A stretch of 64,000 nucleotides of DNA from Mycolicibacterium tokaiense (GTDB lineage: Bacteria > Actinomycetota > Actinomycetes > Mycobacteriales > Mycobacteriaceae). Position numbers and translations under genes: made by a program. This document shows positions 57,424 through 64,000 of the stretch, one piece after another. Each line of letters begins with the position of its first letter. Position 1 is the stretch's first letter. Where the stretch lies: contig NZ_AP022600.1 in assembly GCF_010725885.1 (NCBI RefSeq), positions 2,728,001-2,792,000 on the forward strand, written 5' to 3'. The notes beneath the pieces are model-generated. The model saw nothing but the letters and a program-made list of their open reading frames with translations. It was not told the DNA's origin and did not search any database.

Positions 57424-58518
57424 TTGACCCGGCCCGCATCGGTGAATCCCGCGGCGGTGATTGACGACTTCGGTGATCCACCGACCATAGGTGTCGAAGA
57501 GGAATTCCTGCTCGTCGACCCGGACAGCGGAGCCCCCGTCGCGAAAAACGACGACGTGGCCACATATGCCGAGGCCCACGGCGTGCAGCTGCAGAAGGAA
57601 CTGACCACCTGCCAGGTGGAGACCGCCACCGGCATCCTGAACACTCCCGATCAGGTGCTGGCCGAGGTCACCCGCCTGCGGCAGATCAGCGCGGCCGCGG
57701 CCGAGAAGGCCGGCGCGCAGCTGTTGGCCGTCGCGCTGCCTCCGACGGTGCCCCACGAATTCCCCATCACCGACAAACCTCGATACCACCGCATTGCCGA
57801 GCAGTTCGGCATGATCGCCCACGAGCAGGGAATCTCCGGCTGTCATGTGCATGTCGCCGTCCCGGACGCCGACGCCGCGGTGCGGGTGTGCACGCGGCTG
57901 CGGCCGTGGTTGCCGGTGCTGTTGGCGCTGACCGCCAACTCGGCCATCTACCGCAACAGCGACACCGGCTACGCCAGCTGGCGGCACATCCTCTGGGCCC
58001 GCTGGCCCAGCGCCGGACCACCACCGCATCTGCGCTCAGCGGCCGAGTACTACGCGGTGGTCTCCGAATTGCAGGACGCCGGAGCCATTCTCGACAACGG
58101 CATGGTCTATTGGGATGCCCGGCCGTCCGCCAATTTCCCCACGGTCGAGATCCGCGCCTCCGACGTGCCCTCGACGGCCGCCGAGACCACCTTGTTGGCG
58201 ACGCTGGTCCGCGCCGCGGTGATGACGGCGCTGCGACGCCCAGATCTGGATTCGGTGCTGCCCGAACACGTTCTGCGTGCGGCGTATTGGCGGGCCGCCC
58301 GGGACGGGGCCGAGCGCCGGATGCCGGAGCTGATCTCTGTGTTCGTCAACGAGGTCCGGCCCGCCCTGGAGGCCGCCGGCGACTGGGACTATGCGAGCGC
58401 CGAGGTGCAGCGGGTGCTCGGCGAGGGCAACGGCGCGGCCCGGCAGCGGCGAGCGTGGCGGCGGCGCAAGGACATCGGCGATGTCCTGGCCGACGCTGCC
58501 GCGTCCACCGTCAGGTGA
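57424..58518 (+). CDS. YbdK-type carboxylate-amine ligase (glutamate-cysteine ligase family 2)
   Basis: A 364-residue GCS2-family ligase. IGVEEEFLLVD near 22-32 carries the Mg/ATP glutamates, KELTTCQVETATGI follows, then SGCHVHVAVPD, and PTVEIRASDVP near 240. The family uses ATP to join glutamate to amines or cysteine, though YbdK itself is a weak ligase. It corresponds to M. tuberculosis Rv0433. The start is a TTG at 57424; no ATG or GTG lies in frame before the conserved region. Ends 8 bases inside the convergent rskA gene. Confidence 0.83.
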   Translation: MTRPASVNPAAVIDDFGDPPTIGVEEEFLLVDPDSGAPVAKNDDVATYAEAHGVQLQKELTTCQVETATGILNTPDQVLAEVTRLRQISAAAAEKAGAQLLAVALPPTVPHEFPITDKPRYHRIAEQFGMIAHEQGISGCHVHVAVPDADAAVRVCTRLRPWLPVLLALTANSAIYRNSDTGYASWRHILWARWPSAGPPPHLRSAAEYYAVVSELQDAGAILDNGMVYWDARPSANFPTVEIRASDVPSTAAETTLLATLVRAAVMTALRRPDLDSVLPEHVLRAAYWRAARDGAERRMPELISVFVNEVRPALEAAGDWDYASAEVQRVLGEGNGAARQRRAWRRRKDIGDVLADAAASTVR

Positions 58519-59209
58519 GCGGCAGGCTGGCGAACGGCTCGCTGGTCGGTTGCTCCGAGCCGGTGCCGGGTTCGACGGTGAACGCGAGCTCGGTCGAGTC
58601 GCCCAGGTCGGGAACCACGGCCGTGGTGGACGGCGACACCGACGCGGCATCCATCGTGCCCGCCGAGGTCGCCTGGCCGTCGTGCAGCAGCCACATCTGG
58701 TAAACGGTGCCCGTCGACGGCGGCGGCACGTTGTTCATCACCAGGTAGGCCGCGTCCCGCTCATGGGAGAACACCAGGGTGGCCTGCCCGCCGCCGGGCA
58801 GTTCACCGGAGACCGTGCGGACGTCGGGGGCGGCGAAGATCTGCTCGGTGGTCGACGGCGCGGGAGCCGGCCGCAGTGCCAGCCCGGCGCCGAGGGCACC
58901 GAGCCCGATCACCAACGCCGCAGCGCCCGCCAGCACCGCCTGCCGCCAGTTACGGCGGGGCAGGGCGCGGACATTGTCGGCGGAAGCGGCGGACAGCACC
59001 GCGTCCCGCAGATGCGCCGGTGGTTCGGTTGCGGTCGCCGCCGACAGATGGGCCATGGCCTCGCGCACCGCGCGTACCTCGTCGTAGAACGCCGCTTCCC
59101 GCCCGGCGCGGGCCACCTCGGCGTCCACCGCGTCGCGTTCGTCGTCGCTGAGCGCATGCAGTGCGTAGGGGACCGCGAGGTCCATCACGTCTGATTCGGG
59201 GCTGGTCAT
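58511..59209 (-). CDS. rskA: Anti-sigma-K factor RskA
   Basis: A 232-residue single-pass membrane protein. The N-terminal anti-sigma domain (about 8-75, YALHALSDDERDAVDAEV) binds SigK, a helix at about 88-112 spans the membrane, and the extracytoplasmic C-domain carries the RskA motifs VFSHERDAAYLVMNNVPP and YQMWLLHDG. Regulated proteolysis of RskA releases SigK. It overlaps the sigK stop by 4 bases, the conserved sigK-rskA order. Confidence 0.92.
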   Translation of the reverse strand: MTSPESDVMDLAVPYALHALSDDERDAVDAEVARAGREAAFYDEVRAVREAMAHLSAATATEPPAHLRDAVLSAASADNVRALPRRNWRQAVLAGAAALVIGLGALGAGLALRPAPAPSTTEQIFAAPDVRTVSGELPGGGQATLVFSHERDAAYLVMNNVPPPSTGTVYQMWLLHDGQATSAGTMDAASVSPSTTAVVPDLGDSTELAFTVEPGTGSEQPTSEPFASLPLT

Positions 59210-59838
59210 CGCACCCCCAGGCAGTTGCGCAGCCCGCGGAGTGCGTCACGCATGCGCGACTTCACCGTCGCCAGGTTGGCTGACAGCTTTTCGGACACCT
59301 GCACGTAGGTCAGGCCGTCGTAGTACGCCATTTGGATACATTCTCGTTGCAGGTCGGTCAGGCCGTCCAGGCAGGAAACGACCTCCTGTCGCTCTTCGCG
59401 GGAGATCACCGCGTCGCTCACGTTGTCGCTGGCCAATTCGACGTTCGCGGCACCGTAGCGGGACTCGCGCGTCGTCGCCGCCTGCTCCGAACGCACCCGG
59501 TCCACGGCCCTGCGATGGGCCAGGGTCATCAGCCAGGACAGCGCCGATCCGGCGGCGGGATCGAAGTTCCCGGCCGAGCGCCACACCTGGAGATAGACGT
59601 CCTGAGTGGTTTCCTCGCTGTACCCGGGATCCCGAAGAACCCGTGTGACCAGGCCGTATACCCGAGACCGGGTGAGATCGTAGAACTGCGCGAAGGCATC
59701 GGCGTCGCCGCGAGCCACTCGGCGCAGCAGCACGTCGAGGTCCGTCACGAGCATGAGGATAACCGGCGGTGCGGTCCGGCTTGTGCAGTCACGCGCGCTT
59801 TCGCGCAGTGGGACCGGCGGGCTGTCGGCCAGGGTCAT
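59206..59838 (-). CDS. sigK: ECF sigma factor SigK
   Basis: A 210-residue ECF sigma factor. Region 2 holds VLRDPGYSEETTQDVYLQVWR and RRAVDRVRSEQ; region 4 holds GLTDLQRECIQMAYY and TYVQVSEKLSANLATVKSR (all read in pieces). It matches M. tuberculosis SigK, including the conserved ESRYGAANV linker. ATG 59838 overlaps the DUF1365 stop (ATGA); an internal ATG at 59754 would give 182 residues, nearer the M. tuberculosis length. Expected to read the SigK promoter at 60613-60639 and drive its own operon. Confidence 0.93.
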   Translation of the reverse strand: MTLADSPPVPLRESARDCTSRTAPPVILMLVTDLDVLLRRVARGDADAFAQFYDLTRSRVYGLVTRVLRDPGYSEETTQDVYLQVWRSAGNFDPAAGSALSWLMTLAHRRAVDRVRSEQAATTRESRYGAANVELASDNVSDAVISREERQEVVSCLDGLTDLQRECIQMAYYDGLTYVQVSEKLSANLATVKSRMRDALRGLRNCLGVR

Positions 59839-60605
59839 GGTCCGTGCACCCCCTGGGCCCCGGCGGCGGAGTGCACGGGGATCTCCCGCGGGACGGTCGG
59901 CACGCCGCGCAGCATCAGGGCGGCGGCGTGGGTGCGGATCGCCAACGCCCCCATCAGCGGGGCCAACGGTGCCGTCAGCTGCAGCCTGGCCACCTGGGCC
60001 GCACTGGCACTGCGGCGGGTGCCGCGCAGCGTCGCCACAAACGCGGGCTCATCGTCGCGGTGCAGCGAGATCGTGATGTCCAGGCGGTCGTCGGGGCGCG
60101 GCGCCCGCACCAGGTAGTGGCCGTCGTTGCCCTGGAAGGGGGAGACGTAGAGCTGTTTGGGCACCACCGCCGGCTGGCCCTGATCCGGGGGCAGGAGGTA
60201 GGCGTGCCGGTCGCCGTAGGTGTTGTGGACCTCGGCGATGACGGCGCGAACCTCACCGGTGGCGTCGTGACACCAGAACAGGCTCAGCGGATTGAACACA
60301 TATCCGAGCACCCGGGCCTGCAGCAGCGCGGTGATCCGGCCGCCGGGCAGATACACGTCGTGTTCCGCCAGCACCTGCTCGACGCGTCGGCGCAGGGTGT
60401 CGGGTCCGTCGGCCGGTTCCTCGAAGTGGTCCTGGGCCTCGAACCGCGCGAAGGAGCGCAAGAACGCAGGCAACCGCGGCGGTGCGTCAACGTCGATGTA
60501 CCAGCTGTAACCCGTGTGCTCGAAGTAGTGATGCGCCGGCGCGCGGCGCAGATGCATGACACGGGTGCGGTACAGCGCGGGGGTGCTCGTGTCCAAGGCT
60601 TGCAC
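59835..60605 (-). CDS. DUF1365 protein (Rv0448c-like), first gene of the sigK operon
   Basis: A 256-residue DUF1365 protein: RTRVMHLRRAPAHHYFEHTGY at the start, VFNPLSLFWCHD near 103 and VHNTYGDRHAYLLP near 125 (family hallmarks, in parts). In M. tuberculosis this gene (Rv0448c) belongs to the SigK-controlled run upstream of sigK, with ufaA1 and Rv0446c between. Here it directly precedes sigK with a 4-base overlap. Start GTG 60605 is 7 bases after a perfect SigK -10 element, so the mRNA is leaderless. Biochemical function unknown. Confidence 0.85.
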   Translation of the reverse strand: MQALDTSTPALYRTRVMHLRRAPAHHYFEHTGYSWYIDVDAPPRLPAFLRSFARFEAQDHFEEPADGPDTLRRRVEQVLAEHDVYLPGGRITALLQARVLGYVFNPLSLFWCHDATGEVRAVIAEVHNTYGDRHAYLLPPDQGQPAVVPKQLYVSPFQGNDGHYLVRAPRPDDRLDITISLHRDDEPAFVATLRGTRRSASAAQVARLQLTAPLAPLMGALAIRTHAAALMLRGVPTVPREIPVHSAAGAQGVHGP

Positions 60606-60612
60606 ATCTGCT

Positions 60613-60639
60613 ATTCGGAGCAGATGTCGCAGCGGATGG
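60613..60639 (-). promoter_or_regulatory. Perfect SigK promoter
   Basis: On the minus strand CCATCC (60639-60634), a 15-base spacer and CCGAAT (60618-60613) match the published mycobacterial SigK consensus. The -10 ends 7 bases before GTG 60605 of the DUF1365 gene. It would make the DUF1365-sigK-rskA operon autoregulated. Confidence 0.85.
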
Positions 60640-60647
60640 GAGCAAAC

Positions 60648-60926
60648 TCAGGCGGGCTGCGCGGCGCCGCGACTACCCGCGATCAGATGCCCCCAGGTCT
60701 GGGTCGCCGCCTCGGCAGCAGGCCCGGCGACGATGGCCATCGAGCCTTCGGCCAGCTGGACCAGGGCCCGCGCCAGCGTCAAGGTGCCGAGCCCGAACTG
60801 CTTGGAGGTGCGGGCGATCTCGGTGAACGCGTCGTCGGCGCTACAGCCGCGCAGTGCCACCAGGACACCTTTGGCGATATCCAGGTACCGACTGTCGGTG
60901 GACGGGATGAGTGTGTTCCGAGGCAA
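60648..60926 (-). CDS. Small ANTAR-domain protein
   Basis: A 92-residue protein consisting almost only of an ANTAR unit: SRYLDIAKGVLVALRGCSADDAF and ARTSKQFGLGTLTLARALVQ (in parts). Lacking a sensor domain, it may act with a partner. The only in-frame start before the domain is TTG 60924-60926. It lies 42 bases upstream of the SigK promoter, and read-through into the sigK operon is possible. Confidence 0.65.
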   Translation of the reverse strand: MPRNTLIPSTDSRYLDIAKGVLVALRGCSADDAFTEIARTSKQFGLGTLTLARALVQLAEGSMAIVAGPAAEAATQTWGHLIAGSRGAAQPA

Positions 60927-61050
60927 CGCGCCAGACCTTCCAGTTGCAATGAAGCTCCCACTCTAGTTGGCAGACAACCAATTTGACGGACTTTTACCAA
61001 CAGTCCAGCAACACCACAACAAACGGTGAATGGCGGGCGTCGTCCCGGTG

Positions 61051-62109
61051 TCACACCCAGGTGCGGGCGGCGGCGGCCAACCCCTGAACCAGCGCCGAGG
61101 TGGCCGGGCTCAGACCGTCGTCACCGGGCATCGCACTGCGCGGGCTGATGCCGCGCACCCGCGGCGACAGTTCCACCTGCACCCCGCCGTGGCGGGGGAG
61201 ATTCACCGGGTTGTCCGGGTGCAGGCCGCGCAACTCGGGCGGGATCTCGTCGAGGTCGGTGATGACGTGGTAACCCGGTACGACGACGTGACGGTGGAGG
61301 TGCTCTGCCAGGGTGCGGTTGGTCCCGCCGGCGAGCAGGTGGGTGCTGCGACCCAGCCGGCCGTAGCCGTGCACGGACACCACGATGTCGACGTGGTCGA
61401 GGAACTGCTGTAACTGCGCGGACTCGGCCGGCCGGTACAGCGCGGAGGCGAGGTGGTCGGGGTAGTGGTCAGGGTGGTGCACGGCATACACCGAGGCGCC
61501 CGCCGCGTCGGCCGCCCGCTCGGCGATCACGTCTGTCATGCGTTCGAGCCCGCCGCCGTGGATGGCCATGAACCCGAATCGGGAGCGCAGCGTAGCCCTT
61601 TCGACCACTCCCGGAACGGCCAGCAGGTCGGTCAGCGACTGCGGTGCACCGGCCGTCGCCGGACCCAGCTGCCGCGGCCAGTGCACCGGATCCCAGCGCC
61701 GCAGGAACTCCACCCAGCGTGGCGGCAACCCGTGGTGCACGGCGCCGGCGATGATGCGCTCGAGGTAGCCGGGTCGCGGTGCTCCCGGTTCCACCCGGTG
61801 GTCGATGTAGACCCAGACCGATGTCGGTCCGTCGTCGGTCTGCACCGTCATCCGGTCGCGGCGGTAGCGCACCGGCACCCCTTCGGCACTGTCCAGCGTG
61901 GCCAGGTCGCGGTCGGACACCTCCCAGACGACCCCGTGCACGCGCGAGCCGGTGAAGGGCTCGACGGTGGCAACCCCGCGTTCGTTGATCAGCCAGTCGT
62001 GATCGGTCAGGACCGCCGGACGCGGTGTCGCGGCATCGGGACAGCGGCGCGCCATCTGCTGCACGCACAGGTTGGACCCGTACGCGAAATAGAGGTGACG
62101 GACCGACAC
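61051..62109 (-). CDS. Fusion of gamma-glutamylcyclotransferase and poly-gamma-glutamate hydrolase domains
   Basis: A 352-residue two-domain protein. Residues 1-115 are GGCT-like: YFAYGSNLC (YGSN motif) and TLDSAEGVPVRYRR with the catalytic-type glutamate E75. Residues about 155-345 resemble phage-type poly-gamma-glutamate hydrolases: FMAIHGGGLE, a second histidine region VHHPDHYPDH, and VVSVHGYG, which could form a zinc site. Both halves attack gamma-glutamyl bonds. The GTG start abuts the mntH stop, so the two form an operon. Confidence 0.78.
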   Translation of the reverse strand: MSVRHLYFAYGSNLCVQQMARRCPDAATPRPAVLTDHDWLINERGVATVEPFTGSRVHGVVWEVSDRDLATLDSAEGVPVRYRRDRMTVQTDDGPTSVWVYIDHRVEPGAPRPGYLERIIAGAVHHGLPPRWVEFLRRWDPVHWPRQLGPATAGAPQSLTDLLAVPGVVERATLRSRFGFMAIHGGGLERMTDVIAERAADAAGASVYAVHHPDHYPDHLASALYRPAESAQLQQFLDHVDIVVSVHGYGRLGRSTHLLAGGTNRTLAEHLHRHVVVPGYHVITDLDEIPPELRGLHPDNPVNLPRHGGVQVELSPRVRGISPRSAMPGDDGLSPATSALVQGLAAAARTWV

Positions 62110-63345
62110 TCAGCCCGTCACGGTCAGATAGATGAGCACCACATTCAGCACACTAATCAACGCCGCGACCGCCCACCCGAGTGCGGTGGTGACCCGGTGG
62201 TTGGCGTCGTCCCCCATCAACCGGCGGTCGCTGGTCAGGCGAACCAGCGGAATCAGGGCGAAGGGGATGCCGAACGACAGCACCACCTGGGAGAGCACCA
62301 GGGCGCGACTGGGGTCGAAGCCGATGCCCAGGATCACCAGTGCGGGGATCAGTGTGACCAGCCGTCGCACCAGGATGGGAACGGAGATCTTGAGCAGCCC
62401 GTCCATGATCATCGCGCCGGCGTATGCGCCCACCGAGGTGGAGGCCAGCCCTGAGGCCAGCAGGCCGATGGCGAACAGCAGCGCGATGGTGGGCCCCAGG
62501 GTGTCCTGGACCGCGGCGTGGGCGCCTTCGATGGAGTCGGTGTCGTCGCGCCCCTGCAGAGTGGTGGCGGCCACCAGCAGCATCGCCAGGTTCACCGCGC
62601 CGGCCACCAGCATGGCCAGTGCCACATCCCATTTGGTCACCTGCAACAGCCGCCGTCGCGGTGCGCCCGCCGCCGGATGTCCGTGCCGGTCGCGGGCCAG
62701 CCCGGAGTGCAGGTAGACCGCGTGCGGCATGACCGTCGCGCCCAGCATGGCGGTGGCCAGCAGCACGCTCTCGGCACCGTCGAACCTGGGGATCAATCCG
62801 GCGGCCACGTCGTCGACGGACGGGGGTGCCACCACCAGGCTGGTCAGGAAGCCGATCGCGATGACCAGCAGCAGTCCGGTGATGACCCGCTCGAACACCT
62901 TCTGCCCGCGGCGGTCCTGTACCAGCAGCAGCACCAGTGACACCGCTCCGGTGATGATGCCGCCGACCAGCAGCGGCAGGTCGAACAAGAGGTACAGCGC
63001 GATGGCCCCGCCCACCACTTCGGCAAGATCGGTTGCCATGGCCACCAATTCGGCCTGCAGCCAGTAGGCGATCCGGGTGCGCCTGCGGGTGTGGTCGGCG
63101 ACGGCCTCCGGCAGTGAGCGCCCCGTGACCAGGCCCAGTTTGGCGGACAGGAACTGCACCAGCCCGGCCATCACGTTGGCCAGCACGATCACCCACACCA
63201 GCAGGAATCCGAACTGCGCGCCGGCGCTGACGTTGGCGGCGACGTTGCCTGGGTCGACGTAGGCGATGGCGGCGACGAACGCCGGCCCCAGCAGAACGAA
63301 TCCGGACCGCAGAGGCGCTCGGGTGACCTGGCTCAACTGCCCCAC
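62110..63345 (-). CDS. mntH: Nramp-family Mn2+/divalent metal transporter
   Basis: A 411-residue Nramp transporter with about 11 membrane helices. The metal site motifs are DPGN in helix 1 (AYVDPGNVAAN, near 30) and MPHAVYLHS in helix 6 (MPH with an alanine after it, where many have N). It imports Mn2+ or Fe2+ with protons. Start GTG 63345. A candidate metalloregulator site lies 29 bases upstream. The downstream fusion enzyme gene directly abuts the stop. Confidence 0.9.
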   Translation of the reverse strand: MGQLSQVTRAPLRSGFVLLGPAFVAAIAYVDPGNVAANVSAGAQFGFLLVWVIVLANVMAGLVQFLSAKLGLVTGRSLPEAVADHTRRRTRIAYWLQAELVAMATDLAEVVGGAIALYLLFDLPLLVGGIITGAVSLVLLLVQDRRGQKVFERVITGLLLVIAIGFLTSLVVAPPSVDDVAAGLIPRFDGAESVLLATAMLGATVMPHAVYLHSGLARDRHGHPAAGAPRRRLLQVTKWDVALAMLVAGAVNLAMLLVAATTLQGRDDTDSIEGAHAAVQDTLGPTIALLFAIGLLASGLASTSVGAYAGAMIMDGLLKISVPILVRRLVTLIPALVILGIGFDPSRALVLSQVVLSFGIPFALIPLVRLTSDRRLMGDDANHRVTTALGWAVAALISVLNVVLIYLTVTG

Positions 63346-63373
63346 TCTCTATCCGTGGAAACGAATCAGAAAG

Positions 63374-63389
63374 TTAGGGTAGCCGAAAA
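63374..63389 (-). promoter_or_regulatory. Candidate DtxR-family (MntR/IdeR-like) site upstream of mntH
   Basis: TTAGGGTAGCCGAAAA resembles the first half and centre of the IdeR box (TTAGGTTAGGC) and the MntR-type sites near mntH genes. The second half is poorly conserved. Its position 29 bases before the mntH GTG would block the promoter when metal is sufficient. Confidence 0.35.
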
Positions 63390-63395
63390 ATGTGT

Positions 63396-63638
63396 TCAGC
63401 CGAACCCGAAGACGAAACCGGGGCCGTCCCAGCCCCAGCCCCATCCCCAACCCCAGCCGTAGTTCATCGGTGGTGGGGTGGTGGTGATCTGCGCGCTGCC
63501 CCGGGTCTCGCACTGCGTGGTCTGCGGAGAGACGTTCACGCAGTTCGGCAAGGCCGCGGCGGTGGGCGAAAAAAGAACCGCCGCCGACAGCGCCAGGGCT
63601 GTCAGCGGCGGTGCGAAGAGTTGTGTTGTGGTGCACAT
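63396..63638 (-). CDS. Small secreted protein with glycine-tryptophan repeats
   Basis: An 80-residue protein: signal peptide with an ALSAAVLFSPTAAA core cleaved near residue 29, two cysteines (C33 and C43) likely paired, a TTTPPP linker and a C-terminal run of five alternating GW pairs (GWGWGWGWGW) followed by DGPGFVFGFG. Function unknown; Trp-rich ends suggest membrane, cell-wall or carbohydrate contact (inference). A neighbouring paralogue lies upstream at 63681. Its ribosome site sits in a hairpin. Confidence 0.7.
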   Translation of the reverse strand: MCTTTQLFAPPLTALALSAAVLFSPTAAALPNCVNVSPQTTQCETRGSAQITTTPPPMNYGWGWGWGWGWDGPGFVFGFG

Positions 63639-63640
63639 GG

Positions 63641-63661
63641 TCGCTCCGATCGATGGAGCGA
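63641..63661 (-). promoter_or_regulatory. Hairpin covering the ribosome binding site of the GW-repeat gene
   Basis: TCGCTCC (63641-63647) and GGAGCGA (63655-63661) form a perfect 7-bp stem with a 7-base loop. On the minus strand the GGAG ribosome site lies within the stem, 5 bases before ATG 63638, so translation could be gated. The TTTT that follows lies on the plus strand and has no plus-strand gene to terminate. Confidence 0.45.
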
Positions 63662-63680
63662 TTTTACGCCTGAGCAGGGC

Positions 63681-63959
63681 TCAAGGGAATGTCACGACGT
63701 AGTTCGGGTAGTCCCAGTAGCGGTAGGTGAAGCCCGGCCAGGTGGGCTGGCCCAATTCGGCCGGACCGGTGACGATCTGAGTGCTGCCGCCGGTGGTGCA
63801 CACCGTGGTCTGCGGGGTGGCCGGCTGGGAGCCGACGGCGCCGCACTGCGGCTGGGCCGCCGCCACCGGCGCAAGCAGCAGAGCCACCGGCGCAGAGAGC
63901 ACCGCCGCCGACAGCGCGAGGACTGCCAGCGGCGGAGCGAAAGGCGTCGAGACGCGCAT
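63681..63959 (-). CDS. Small secreted protein, paralogue of the GW-repeat protein
   Basis: A 92-residue protein with a signal peptide (PPLAVLALSAAVL) cleaved near VAAAQP, two cysteines (C39 and C54) and a C-terminal aromatic segment TWPGFTYRYWDYPNYVVTF (in part). The signal peptide and the PQTT-C-T-GG/RGS-QI pattern match the downstream neighbour, so the two are a tandem duplication with diverged C-termini. ATG 63959 is chosen because the signal peptide begins there. Function unknown. Confidence 0.68.
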   Translation of the reverse strand: MRVSTPFAPPLAVLALSAAVLSAPVALLLAPVAAAQPQCGAVGSQPATPQTTVCTTGGSTQIVTGPAELGQPTWPGFTYRYWDYPNYVVTFP

Positions 63960-64000
63960 GGGGCCGGGGTCTAGAGGACCCACATGCCTCCACCCCACGG

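Noticed and set aside
63641..63665. Rho-independent terminator
   Set aside because: The T run follows the stem on the plus strand, where no gene runs into it; on the minus strand the stem instead covers the ribosome site of the GW-repeat gene.

Overview
The window is high-GC actinobacterial DNA, almost certainly from a fast-growing Mycobacteriaceae species (Mycolicibacterium-like). Supporting markers are an F420-dependent glucose-6-phosphate dehydrogenase, AccD3/EchA6, CtpE, an LpqN-type lipoprotein, SigK/RskA, a DosR/DosS-like pair with its operator, and a GyrB/GyrA-like pair resembling M. smegmatis TopoN/TopoM. Many starts are GTG or TTG, and several are leaderless with a TANNNT box 6-7 nt upstream. 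Orthology to M. tuberculosis genes is from memory of the families, not from a search.

Layout. (1) 1-11.6 kb: an apparent catabolic locus. It holds an NMT1-type ABC importer, a three-subunit molybdenum hydroxylase, a FUSC-type membrane protein, a DUF1338/HglS-like oxo-acid dioxygenase, an enamidase-like amidohydrolase and an fgd gene whose start overlaps the amidohydrolase stop. (2) 11.6-16 kb: a VOC protein, two copies of an inverted-repeat-bearing intergenic repeat, and a complete IS256-family element (12917-14408) inserted with an 8-bp target duplication into a DUF222/HNH gene. (3) 16-35.7 kb: the order of M. tuberculosis Rv0904c-Rv0914c is visible (accD3, echA6, MBL hydrolase, beta-lactamase-like lipoprotein, ctpE, Rv0909/Rv0910 pair, Rv0911, Rv0912, Rv0913c and a decayed Rv0914c thiolase), broken by insertions. 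One insertion carries a devR/devS-like pair, a perfect DosR box and a miniature phosphoketolase-like protein. Another carries BKACE, cupin and ABC-F genes.

(4) 35.7-47 kb: a GAF-ANTAR protein, a PIF1-like helicase fused to exonuclease-like and BRCT domains, a second DUF222/HNH gene, the TopoN/TopoM-like pair, an adenylate cyclase-like membrane protein, a YchJ protein and an SDR with a divergent XRE regulator. (5) 47.2-54.6 kb: an eight-gene Nit1C-type nitrogen-starvation cluster: MSMEG_0572-like protein, nitrilase, MSMEG_0570-like protein, flavoprotein, radical SAM enzyme, GNAT-AIR synthase fusion, a second nitrilase homologue that has lost its catalytic Cys and Glu, and a glycosyltransferase. 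A GlnR-like AC-n9-AC site lies upstream. The cluster is flanked by two XRE/SDR divergent pairs in mirror orientation. (6) 54.6-64 kb: tRNA-Arg(CCU), CsbD, an LLM flavoprotein, a YbdK-type ligase, a DUF1365-sigK-rskA operon with a perfect SigK promoter, an ANTAR protein, MntH followed by a gamma-glutamylcyclotransferase/poly-gamma-glutamate hydrolase fusion, and two tandem small secreted paralogues.

The strongest leads are the DosR-box-linked mini-phosphoketolase, the inactive nitrilase inside the Nit1C cluster, the natural D89G/D94G state of the GyrA-like paralogue, the molybdenum hydroxylase/enamidase/fgd locus, and the collapsed SigK operon with its promoter intact.
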